A DNA stretch of 64,000 bases from contig CM056574.1 of the NCBI GenBank assembly GCA_029721435.1, positions 70,289,501 to 70,353,500 on the forward strand. The letters run 5' to 3'. The position numbers and the translations under genes were made by a program. The notes beneath the pieces are model-generated. The model ran no database searches and was not told the DNA's origin. It saw nothing but the letters and a program-made list of their open reading frames with translations. Shown here in pieces: positions 23,601 to 36,500 of this stretch. Each line of letters begins with the position of its first letter. Within the stretch, counting starts at the first letter, position 1. Origin of the DNA: Gymnothorax reevesii. Its lineage: Eukaryota > Chordata > Actinopteri > Anguilliformes > Muraenidae.

Positions 23601-26600
23601 AAGACACGTTACTTAATGTTCGAACAGTTGAACTTTGTAATTTTTTGCAAATATTAGCTCATTTGATGCCTGCAACATGTTTCAAAAAAGCTGGCACAAG
23701 TGGCAAAAAAGACAGAGTTGAGGAATGCTCATCGAACACTTATTTGGAACATCACACAGGTGAACGGGCTGATTGGGAACAGGTGGGTGCCATGATTGGG
23801 TATAAAAGCAGCTTCCCTGAAATGCTCAGTCATTCACAAACAAGGATGGGGCGAGGGTCACCACTTAGTGAACAAATGCGTGAGCTGATTGTCGAACAGT
23901 TTAAAAACAACATTCCTCAACGAGCTATTGCAAGAAATTTAGGGATTTCATCTACGGTCCGTAATATCGTGAAAAGGTTCAGAGAATCTGGAGAAATCAC
24001 TGCACGTAAGCGACGAGGCCGAAAACCAACATTGAATGCCCGTGACCTTCGATCTCTTAGGTGGTACTGCATCAAAAACCGACATCTGTGTGTAAAGGAC
24101 ATCACCACATGGGCTCAGGAACACTTCAGAAAACCACTGTCAGTAACTACAGTTCGTTGCTACATCTGTAAGTGCAAGTTAAAACTCTACAATGTAAAGC
24201 GAAAGCCATTTATCAACAGCACCCAGAAACGTTGCCAGCTTCGCTGGGCCCAAGCCCATCTAAGATGGACTGATGCAAAGTGGAAAAGTGTTCTGTGATC
24301 TGACGAGTCCACATTTCAAATTGTTTTTGGAAACTGTGGACGTCGTGTCCTCTGGACCAAAGAGGAAAAGAACCATCCGGACTGTTATAGGCGCAAAGTT
24401 CAAAAGCCAGCATCTGTGATGGTATGGGGGTGTATTAGTGCCCAAGGCATGGGCAACTTACACATATGTGAAGACACCATTAATGCTGAAAGGTACATAC
24501 AGGTTTTTGGAGCAACATATGTTGCCATCCAAGCAACGTCTTTTTCATGGACGCCCCTGCTTATTTCAGCAAGACAATGCCAAGCCACATTCTGCACGCG
24601 TTACAACAGCATGGCTCCGTAGTAAAAGAGTGCGGGTACTAGACTGGCCTGCCTGTAGTCCAGACCTGTCTCCCATTGAAAATGTGTGGCGCATTATGAA
24701 GCGTAAAATATGACAACGGAGACCCCGGACTGTTGAACAACTTAAGCTGTACATCAAGCAGGAATGGGAAAGAGTTCCACCAGAAAAGCTTCAAAAATTG
24801 GTCTCCTCAGTTCCCAAACGTTTACTGAGTGTCGTTAAAAGGAAAGGCAATGTAACACAGTGGTAAAAAGGCCCCTGTGCCAACTTTTTTGCAATGTGTT
24901 GCTGCCTTTAAATTCTAAGCTAATGATTATTTGCAAAAAAAAATAAAGTTTCTCAGTTTGAACATTAAACATCTTGTCTTTGCTGTGTATTCAGTTGAAA
25001 ATAAGTTGAAAAGGATTTGCAAATCATTGTATTCTGTTTTTATCTATGATTTACATAACGTGCCAACTTCACTGGTTTTGGATTTTGTATTTGAGATACA
25101 CCATCAAAACCATGGGAATTTTAGACTTTTAGATTGTAACTTGGCCTACCATAAAAAAGATTTTTTTGCAAATGAGATTTTAAATCCCACCGAGAAGTTC
25201 TGAATCTTTTAATGACATTATGCACGGTAAATGATGAAATCCCCACTTTCCTTGCAATTTTACATTTGCCCATGCAGTCGATCACAGAGTGGTGAGGACC
25301 TCATCATCTTTCCTTCTCAAAGGCTCAGTCTCGCCAAGATGCTCCTTTTGTACCCAATCATGTTACATACCTGTTGCCAATTAACCCAACTAGCTGTGAG
25401 ATGCTCCATAGGGAGTATTTTTTAGCATCATACTGTACAACTTTTCCAGTCTTTTGTTGCCCTTGTCCCAACTTTTATAATGCTCTGCAGGCATCAAATT
25501 CAAAATGAATAGATGTATTAAAAAAAGAAAGAAAATTCGTTTCAACATTAGAGAAGATGTCCTTGTCCCATTTTCAATAAAAGGTTTAAATAATTTGCGT
25601 ATCATTGCATTCAGTTTTTTACACAGATTTTACACAGCTTCCCAACTTTCCCAGCCCAAATGGGGTTGAAGTCATTGAGTATCGTGGCCGAAAAAAGCTA
25701 AATTTATATCATTATTCATTTTCTTTAACAGGAAGCAGCAGCTCAGCTTCGCTAAGGATGTCACAAGAATGAATTGGCTCAACAATTATCTCCAGCATTT
25801 CCTCAGTAAAATGACTGAGTTTCAAGAATCAGTGGCAATGTACAACTGTTATTGCAAGTGTTCCGTTCCCTTATCTTATCAGCCTGCAAGAACAGATACC
25901 TTTTAAAGACTGAACCCGCTCATGTCTGCTGTGCTGCTAGGGTCATTTTGAGGTTAAAATCCAATAACCAATTGACTACACCTGAATCTACAGCCATTCA
26001 AGAGCTGTGGAGATAACTGCTCTTCAGCACTTGCATGCCTGCGAGCAAGTTAGAGCATGATTAATGTCAGTGGCCCCATCCACCAATGCTCACTTTAACC
26101 CTTTCTCTGCTCATGGGACACACGCCCCACTATTTTTCCAAATATTGGGACATACGAGCCCCAGAAACCCTTGCATTTGGGATAATACTATATAATGGTA
26201 AAAAAAAGGATACGTATGCCCAAAGGGTAAGGCCTGGAATATACTCGCTGCTCACGACGCATGCGCTTAGGCATCATGGCTGCCACGCGTATTTTACGTT
26301 CATGAGCATAGAGGTCGCTCATCTCGACGTGAGCTAACGTGCCGCGTGCGCGAGATGCAGTATTGACATGACCGCTAGAGGCGCTTGTGCAAACGAATCC
26401 ATTGTGACAGTGTATGCGATATCCGGGCAATACCGCTGGCCGTTTTCGAGATTTCAGGGTCCGATATACTGCTGTCTGCCTCTAGTGGAGACCTCCAATA
26501 CTATGCGTTTTGGACACGTTGTACTGCAGCAAGTGTGTGCACTCACGAAGCACACTGTGTACGCGTCCGTTCGGTCACGCAGCAAGTATATTCCAGGCCT

Positions 26601-29600
26601 AGGTCGGATTCCCATTACTGTGTTCAGTATTGAAAGGGTTAAGACCTCTTCCTGAAAGCGGAGACACAAGCTAGGGCTGGACAGCTGGTCTGGGAGCCAT
26701 AGGTCAGCAAAACAAGATACTCGTGTTAGATTTATGTGCACCATCATTACTGCAGCCTAAAAAACTAATATTACATTCATTAATTCACCATAATTTCTAA
26801 CGGACGAAACTGATATTCACTCTAAAATATGCTTAACAGATTTAAACATTCCGATCTGACCTCGTTCACAATTCTGAAACATCATTGTCATTTGAATTTT
26901 TTTAGCTCCCGCCGCCGAGCGGTGGTATCTGGCATCGGGCTCCATCCGTGCGCGCGCGTGCATGCTTCCATCAACAAAAACTTTGACATTTTGCTGTATC
27001 TCATCAACTATTTCAGTTACAGGCTCCTAATTTTCACGGGACACGCATCTCATAAAAGCCTACAAACAACATGCCTAAAGGTGACATTGGCCTATTTTAA
27101 GGTCACTGGCCTAAAAATGTCACCAAAAACATAAACATTTCAGTTACAGGCTCCTATGTTATCGGGCTCCGTCCACACGTGCGTCCGTCAACAAAAACTT
27201 TGACATTTTGTCTTAATGGTAGGAGCTTCTGGGGCCACCAGTGCCCTACATTATCAGTGTTGCTGAGGGGTATTCATTTAGCAATTTTTGTTACCAGTTG
27301 TTAATTAGCAACCTTTTACTCTCAAGCCAATTTCTCCAGAGAAATGCCTTTTTTGAAACATGGGAAATTTGCAGTTCAACTCCATGTCAACAGAAGGCAG
27401 CTGCATTTAAGCTGGTGGTACTGCCTTTTGCAGCCAAGCAGGAAAAGGACCAATGACAGAGATGCTTTCAAAGGGCAGGGAAAATTTTCAATAGCAGAGG
27501 TTCTTTCAGAGTGCATGGATGGTAAAGAATCAAGGGCAGAGGTGCTTTTAGAAGTGATGGACCAATGAGAGAAGGGCTGAAAAGCCAGAGATGGTAAAGG
27601 GCCAATGATAGACAAGCTTTAAGCTTTCAGAGGGCAGGGAAGGTTAAAAACCAATGTTGGGCGTACAACAGCCCCATGTCTCACAACAGGTCACCAGTCT
27701 CTTCATTAAATTTGTGCAGTCCTAATTTAGAGCAAGAATCATGTCACTGCAGTTGTTCAGAGTTTTTCTGCAAAGAAGTGACCTCTGATAGCTCCCATTC
27801 AGAGTGCGTCAGCGGAGTAATAACCTGGGGGGGAGGGGGGGGGGGGTGGGTTGTAATTTCAGCACTATAAATGAACCAATCCCCACCCCATACTAGAACA
27901 GCCAATAGCTGCACGTCTTTGGAACCTGCCCCATAGGAGCACCCTCTGAGCCAATGTCAGCGCAGCACCACAGACTAACAGCAGCCCACTTAGGCATCCT
28001 GGAGTGCACTGATCTCAGGTCAGCTACAATCATATGGACTGGTGCACTGGTGAGCCAGAGCTCAGCACTGAGCAGTTCAGAGAACAGCCTGACAGTGTGC
28101 CATCACTTCCCCCACCTTTAACCTGGGTACACAGTGACTGACGACATTGCTGGAAACCAGGCAAAACCCAGCCGGGGGTGACATTTAAATATCCCAAAAT
28201 ATGACCTTGATATCCAGAACTACTTGCGTCAAGGCAGGTCATCTTCGAACAAGTGACAGCATGACCTTTTGAGAGGAGTGTACCTAATGCAAGCAGACTG
28301 GGAAAGATGATATCGGGCTAAATCTGAATATTAGGTCTAGAGAAATATGATATTATGACACGACGATATACTTTTGATAGAGAGGCGTCAAATGACTGTC
28401 TGGTTCAGCGACTTCTGAATTTAGAGCATGTGTTAGAGAGCGAGAGTGAAAGAAAGAGAGCGATATGGCACAGATTGGCAAGGACATACAGAGAGATACT
28501 GGCAGAACGAGAGCGGACCGAGAGCATGAAGCAGTAAAGCGCTTATTTCTGCTGAGAGGAGCGAAGATTGAGGAGGGAGCTCTGAGCAGCCATGAGCGAG
28601 GCTGCACAAGAGATGCCTTCCCAGAACACTTTCAGCTCAAAGTCAAGACGTCAATCAGTAACTACAGACGCTGGTGATAAAGATGGTGCAACAGATCAGA
28701 AAACTCATAGTTCGGATTGTATCACTCATTAAGGAACATATTGAGCCCCATAAACAATTTTTTGTGAAATTCCATCAATCTGAGAACATGATGACACCAT
28801 TTTCATGGTGGATCTTCCATCCGTATCCCAAGAAAAACTTCCAAAAAGATTGCGTGATCGCTTAGAAAGACGCCATGTCTGAGTTGGATTTCAACTACTG
28901 CTTTTGCCCTTAACAACATCGAGTGTCCACCTGCTAAGTAAGATTGTTCAAGTGAAATTGCGCAGTGTGCTATAAACCACGGTTTCAAATCTGTAATAAG
29001 CCATGAATGTATTGCGGGAGCAGCCAGTAAGCTTGTTGCCCATTTCCACCATAGCACTGTAGCCACACAAGCGCTGAAGTCATAACAAGATCAGTTAGGT
29101 CTTCTGAAACATGCTATTATTCAGAGCTGCCAAACGCGATAGACTTCCATCCGCGCCATGTTCTCACATCTGACAGAACAGAGATGGGCAGTGCCTGTGG
29201 TTTGATCAGACCGAACCATCACTAAACTGAATGAAGCAAGCGTGCTTCAGCAGACAGATGACTCAAGGACCACAATGAAAGAAATCAGGCTTGTTCTAAA
29301 CTCTGTTGAAATAGCAATTCCTCCACAGAATTGGAAGTTATTTGTGGTGGTAACCGGAGGGGAGGCGCATTTGCACTTGTACATGTGCAAACCTGAAGTT
29401 ATTCATACCACATGTGAAGCTGCAACCCTGCAAATATTTCTGTTGCCACAGTACTTTGATGTGTAACTTGGAATTATGTTGTAATATTGTCACAGAATTA
29501 AGTTTGACTTGAATTCACTTGAATACTTCAATTTGCAGTTTAAGAGAACATATTTCCTCACCCTCTGACTGCACATATGAAGGCTGCCAGCAGTTATCAA

Positions 29601-30479
29601 TGGTAACGATAAAAATGAAATGAATGACAGCTAGTGAAACTAAACTGAGGATCTGTAGACAAAAGACGCTCATAAAAGGCAAGCACTTCCAAAATTTTAT
29701 GCTGATGCCTCGAAGCAGGGTTCTCACTCTTTGAACCAAAGAAATATCAAAAAACTTCTCCATTTTCTCCCATAACCATTATAACTACATTTACTAGCGA
29801 TGCTTGGCCGATTCAAGTATCGAGAGATCGGTCAAATGGCTATTTTTGGCCAAACAGTGGGACAAGGGCATGAAATCACGTGCCAAATCAGCACTATCCG
29901 TGCAGCCCCTGACTGGCTACTTCCATTCAGTAGATTTCAAAATAAATGAAATAAAAAGAAAATAAAAATAAAAGCATTACTCATATTAACTAACCAATGT
30001 GCAATGTAACATCAGTGTGCTAACCTGAAGAAGCGGCACTCAGCATTTAATCTATATAGATCAATGCACTCAACATGTAAGAAGCAGTTGGCTGTCAACT
30101 GCTTACGTAGCCCGTTACTCAGAATAAATTATGACCATTCAGTTCCCACAACATTATTATTATTATTATTATTATTCAGTCTGACATATTTCAACAGATT
30201 TCTGCAGGAAGAGGGATTTAAATCCCGTCTACGAAACATCAGTAGCAGCTGATGTGTCAAGCCAGTGTGCCATCGGTGGTGGTGTTCTTTGCTGCGTTAA
30301 CTGCTTTTACAGCACTTAGAAACTTTTTTGGAGAGGAGGGTACCGCTGTGAATGATTCCGCTATTATAATTGAACGTTAGCTGGCTGAAATAACTTGCTG
30401 ACTGATATAACGATGCTCGACAATGACGATAACTATAACGAAGGGATAACGAAAGAGTAGCGATTCAAAGTTAGTGTCT

Positions 30480-30510
<31 letters not shown>

Positions 30511-33500
30511 ACCGACTGAGTTTTTGGTCCTCAGTCGTCCCAAGGACAAAAATACTTTAAAAATGGCCTGCTGGCCTGAAGGCCTTCTGTCCCCCGTCGC
30601 ACAAGTGACCACAAACATGTGGCAAAAACTATTTTGATGGCTGAAAATAATGTGGTGCACTGTACGACTAATAATGTGAAGTACAATGACACTGTACCTC
30701 ATTGGTCATTGGTTGAACAGAGAGATGGATGAGGGATGGATCATTGTGATATGAGCTAAATATAACCATGGGTCATGAGAGAGATTACAATTTTCATGAC
30801 TTGTGGATGATGGACGCATCGCCAAGGCATAGTTTTGTGCCAATGGCTGAGATCTACCTAACAAACCAATAAGAATGTCATATGAATTTGGTGAGCCTCC
30901 ATCAAAGCTGTCAAAAGTTATTGCGAGTACAGTGTTCCTCACATCTTTTTGCTCAGTGACCTTGAAAACTAGGTCAAGGTCACTCATCATTGAACTTGAG
31001 CAAGGCCTTCATGAGAGGCATATATGGTGTGAATTTGGTGATCCTCCATCAAAGCTGTCAAAAAGTAGACAGACCAAACAGGTAGATGCTGGAGATGCAA
31101 TGCCTGTGAAAAAACAAACCCAAGCGCAACATAATAAATTCTCGCCATAGCATATACAGAAGATGGAAAGTCTGAACAGGAGAGATATAGGATTAATTGC
31201 CCAGTGTTCATGTAGATTCTGACTCACTCTCCTGGTGGAGGAACATGAGCAATGCCTTGCAATGCTCTCCAAATTTGGGAAAAAAAATAAAAAAATAAAA
31301 AACTGGCAAGTTTTTCCAGCAGCTTCGGTGCCATCAGAGAGAACCTTTACCACAGCAGGTCTTGTTGAGTAAACAGCAGTCAAGGCTTTTGCCCAAAAAT
31401 GTGGACAGACTAATTTTTCAGAATAGAAACCTGGCCAGGTGAGATAGTAAACCCTTTAAATGATTCTACATAACCTGTCTTCAGCTTCAGTTACAGCACT
31501 AATTATTTAGGCCTGTTAATCGCATATTACTGACATTCCTTGCCGGTGAGGCCTATGCACATCTCTTTATCCATCCCACCTCCCCTGCTGCTCCATTTGA
31601 AGATTTGAAGAGTACAATCGAGCAGACACCACTATCGCTGCATGTTCAAATAGGCTATAACTAGCATGACAGCGAAATTATACCTTAGTTTTTGTCCCAT
31701 AATAGGGGTTGAGGTTGAGGTTCCCCCCCGCCCCTTGTCTTTGCTTTGAAGGAAACCCATGCCATGATTTTTGTTGCCTTTTCAGTAAGACCTACGTATG
31801 CAAAAGCCGTTTTTTCCGTTGCCCTCGGCTTAACACATTTTCCTCAGGTACATGATTTGGTTTCATGACTTACTTATTTTGTCAAGATTAAATGTGAAAT
31901 GCGTCTACCTCTTATTGTAAGGGCATTTGAAATATGGCCTTGACAGATCATTGTGTTGTTCTGTTGTACACTCTTTCTTAAGAAAAATAAGATATCATAA
32001 TTATAACAACATGTAACCATTTTTCCTTTGGACAGAAGATGAAGCAGTGTAGCCTGTCATTGCTGCCCTCCGCAGCCTAAAGCCTCAACAGTGAGACGTG
32101 ATCTTTCTCTTTTATAAAGTTTCCTCTTATGTACTGTAATGCATCATGATTCACCCATTTTTCAGTTCAATCAGCGGATAACTGGGGTTTTTCTTTATGT
32201 TTGAAAGAACAATTTTCTCCTGGAGTGGATGTCATCTTTTAGGCTGCTGACATCGGACTCTGGGTTATATATCGTCAGATGTGGGGATTCACAGTCTTCC
32301 GGAGTAGTGTGGTATATGGACTAAACTGCATTCAGAGAAGCAGGAGTTAGTATTCATCTATCTATAAAGCAAGAAGTGTCTGTCTGTGGCTTGCGTATCT
32401 CCCTGACTGTTTGTCAGATCGACCTTAGCTTTCAGATATGGCTTGTGCATGGCACGATGGTGTATCCTACGGGCGCTGCACTAATATATGTAAAGTGAGC
32501 GTAAAGTCGTCCAGTCATCACAAACACTGACAGCAAAAGCATGCAGTCCTCTATGGCACCCATCCTCACGGCTAATCCAAACCCCCATCCAAACCCCAAG
32601 CTGTCAATTTAACTCTCAGAAGTATAATTTTCCACTGTTTACACATTTACCAATTTAGCAAGGTCTGTCCATCCCTACTTCAAACAGCAGGGCGGCCTGA
32701 CACAACTGAACCAAAGACGAGGCTAAAAGAGGCTGGAGCACAGTGACCTTCCTTCTCCTCTGCAGAACAACAAGCTTTAAATGTTTAAATGGAGGGCATC
32801 TGGGGAGAGCTGTGTAAATGGGCAGCTGTTAACCCCACACGCATCATTTAACCGGCCAATTCAGCAGAACCTCTGCAGTCAACTTTTCAACAGGAACAGC
32901 AAAAAAAAAAAAAAAAAAAACAGTCCGTTATGACCCGTAAAGAAAGGGCAGGACAAGAACCAGACTGGCTTATTATACCCCTTTCCTAGCTGGAATCAAG
33001 CCAGCTCATTAAACCCTTCAGCGCTGTAGAACAAGAACCAGGTTGAGTCATTATTTCCCTTACCCTCGGTAGAGCTGAACCAGGCTGACTCATTATATCC
33101 CTTTACCCATGTACAGCTGAACCAGGCTGGCTCATTATATCCCTTTCCCTCAGTAGGGCTGATCCAGGCTAGCTCATTACATTCCTTTTCCTCAGTAGAG
33201 CTGAACCCGTCTGGCTCATTTCATCCCTTTCCCTCAGCAGAGCTGAATCAGCCTAGCTCATCATATCCCTTCCCCTCAGTAGAGCTGAACCAGGCTGGCT
33301 CAGTAAGTCCCTTTCTTCCTGTATAGCTGAATCAGTCTGGCTCATTACATCCCTTTCCCACAGCAGAGTTGAACCAGGCTGGCTCATTATATCCTTTTCC
33401 CTCAGTAGAGCTGAACCAGGCTGGCTCATTAAGTCCCTTCCCCTCAGTAGAGCTGAACCAGACTGGCTCATTATATCCCTTTCCCTCTGTAGAGCTGAAC

Positions 33501-36500
33501 CAGTCTGGCTCATTATATCCCTTCCCCTCAGTAGTGCTAAACCGGGCTGGCTCATTCCATCCCTTTTCCTCAGTGGAGCTGAACCAGGCTGGCTCATTAT
33601 ATCCCTTTCCTTCTGTAGAGCTTAACCTGGCTGGCTAACTGACCTACGGCCAAGCCCCCTCCACTGACTCAGACAATCAACGTTTTAGAACATGGCTGGC
33701 ATCACAGTCGGAGATATTTTTCAGGATGCTATTGCTGATTTTTCGCGATAGAAGGCTCAAATATCATCAAGAAGTCAGCAAAAAGGGTTACATTATGCAT
33801 TGGAGGGATACAATAATGAATTTAGACTGGAGAAGGTCAACGAAAAGTTTAAATTAGAAGCTAAAATTTTCAGGTCTCAGTGAAAACGCGATCAACCGCA
33901 TCTCATTTCCGTCACCTACTCACACAAGTTAGAGGATCAGCATTGTTTGTGCACTGCAGGGAGATAAATTTAATTTACGTATTATTTTTGCTACCGAATT
34001 TAAGAAATCTAACCTGACCTGACTGAACTCCTGAGTAAACGAGGCGACATGGTGAACAACGGAGCCAGGAGCTCACGTGAGCCAACGTCCATCAGCACAG
34101 AAGTTAGCCATAGAGTTTACAAACTTCAGCTAACGTTAGCCAACTTAGCAATGTAAAAGATAACTATACATTCATCTCCAGCGAAGTGACAAGATGTGGC
34201 CTTAAACACGATGTTGGCTTTGGTTGGAACAAATGCAGACATCCTTATTGACCTCGGTTAGCTATGTTAAGCTGATAGTGAGGTCTTCCACAAAGCTTTA
34301 TCCAGAGGAGACTCTTCTCTCAGTTATGATGTGGCTTTGAAAGGGTATAAAATACACCCCATTACCCAGCCTCTCGGGGGTAACTCGTATCGGAGTAACA
34401 TTTACCCCAAGCACAGTGTGTGACCATATTTTTTAAACTTAGAAACATTTTAAAACCCCATAAAAGCAAACTATTTGGAGTTTCCGTTATGCATTTCAAT
34501 GGAAGTTCAGGCTCAGAATGTCCAAGTATATGGGGAGAGGATACACACTGTGATTGGCTCATAGCTTTTGAGGGCGGGGCTTAGCCAGAGGTCAATTACA
34601 GTGCTTTCCCCCCAGTAGAGCCGAGTTAGAATAGCGAAGAAACTGACCAGTATATACGTCCCAGATCTTGATTCGGCCATTGGCAAGGCCGGTGGCGAGC
34701 AGGAGCTGATCCTGGCCAAACTTGAGGCGGTGCCACTCGATATTAACACAGCGGCTCTGCTTCTCCGGAACAGACGAGCCGAAGGCCAGGCCCCAGACGA
34801 TGTCCCCGCAGTCAATGGTGTGCTCCCGGGGAATGCTGGGAATTAGAGTCCCGTCGCAGTTCTCTCGTGACGCTCGCCGAGGCCCCGCCCCACCTGGGGC
34901 ATCTGTACTGTCCCCTCCAGAGCTGAGAGGGGGGGGGGGCAGGGCCAGAGAAAAACACAAAAAGGGGAGGAGAGAGCAAGAGAAGGAGAAAAGAAAAGAC
35001 AGGTAAATAGGTACAAAGAGAGAGATGAGAGGAAGGCAAGAACGACAGGGATATTCGCAGAGAGAGAGGGAAAATTAAATGGGGGATGATAGGAAAGCAG
35101 GAGGGGGGGGCAACAAAAGGACAGACGTGACATTAGACACAGATCCTGATAATGATCCTGTTGACACACATTCTGTTCTCTGCTTCTCGTCAGTCTTACC
35201 CTTCAGCCGGCGCCAGAATCCCTGTTTCAACATACTCATTTATGTATAGTTCATTCTGATTGCGTACAAGAAGAGTGCAAGGAGTAGCCATTGAATTGGT
35301 TCAAGTCAAAGAACCAGCCCCATGAGATGAAAGCAAGAACAAACATATTATTACAAAAATGGATATTTTCTGAAAAAACAACAACTTGTTTCTCCTCTAA
35401 ACCAAAAGGAGAAACTAAACCAAAAACAAACCAGCCTTGACTGGTTTGTCAGCTTGAGATGAAGAAAAGTCACACACTGGAGCCAATGAGTGAGCAACGG
35501 AAAAATTTATATTGGCTTCTGTCATTGTTTTACAAACAGTAACAGGCTACTCCATGCTGTGAAATCCACATTTGTTTCCCAGTTAATGATTAAAGCATGT
35601 TGACCAGTTGACCCGTTTAAACTGACATTACTCTTTTGAGGACCAAAATATTCTTTTCTAAAGGTAAAGTAATACATTTCTAAATGACACTGGGCAACCA
35701 GGTTTGGTTGGTTCCCAAGACACCTGAAATTCTAGGAGTCACATTCACAGGTAGAGGATTCAGAAAGCAGTCATTGGGCTCCTACTTCATCACGCCTTTC
35801 CACTTCTCTGCATTATTCAGCATTTATCATGCAAAATGTCAACACATTTTCTAACAGACGAAATTGCATTATCAAATAGACAATGTTATTTAAATTTACA
35901 TCATAAAATGTTAATCACATTGTTACCAAGCATAATTTTTAATATTTGCTGCATGGAAAAGAAACCAGTTACTGCATTTGGAATGGATCACACACACACA
36001 CACAGACACAGACACAGACACAGACACAGACACAGACACAGACACAGACACAGACACAGACACAGACACAGACACACGCAACCAAGAAGTCAGATGGCCT
36101 TCAGAGCAGCTCTGAAAAGTAAATATTGTAACAGCTTGACAAACATGAGGCAGACTCATCATGACGTCCATATGCTTCAGCAAACAAATTAAAGAGGAAC
36201 TGTACCAGTCAGACATCTGCACCATATCAGCAACATTTTCATTAAAATTGTCCTGTACAACCATAATAGCTTACAAGTGTTTGTCCCGCACCAACTCTGA
36301 AATCCATATTTTAATAGAACTTAAAATAATGCATGGGCCACGCCATTCGACCTTTGATTCTCTAGTGGGAAACCATGTTTGTGACGTTAGATTGTTGATA
36401 TCAGCTCTCTCAGCAAGTTTGAGAGAATGGCATGTGGAAGTTAGCAACAGGCATGGTCAGTGTGCCAAAGGCGCCCCACCTTGAGGAGGGTCTGGGGGAG

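Larger units (their letters stand above)
23131..34647. other. wsb1 intron 3
   Basis: This 11.5-kb intron contains a complete Tc1-like element, a second Tc1-like fragment, a nested pair of MITEs, short duplications, trinucleotide microsatellites and a 42-bp minisatellite. 27700-30140 and 31200-32950 show no recognisable element or gene. Confidence 0.6.

Noticed and set aside
33253..33638. Overlapping 114- and 89-codon open frames with repetitive peptides
   Set aside because: They are translations of the 42-bp minisatellite; both strands stay open only because the unit is a multiple of three.
34592..34960. 122-codon frame with WSB1 sequence considered as an intronless fragment or retrocopy
   Set aside because: Acceptor and donor consensus at both ends and matching phases with exons 2 and 4 show it is exon 3.
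35923..36264. Open frames with His-Arg or Ser-Val repeats
   Set aside because: They come from the CACAGA microsatellite.
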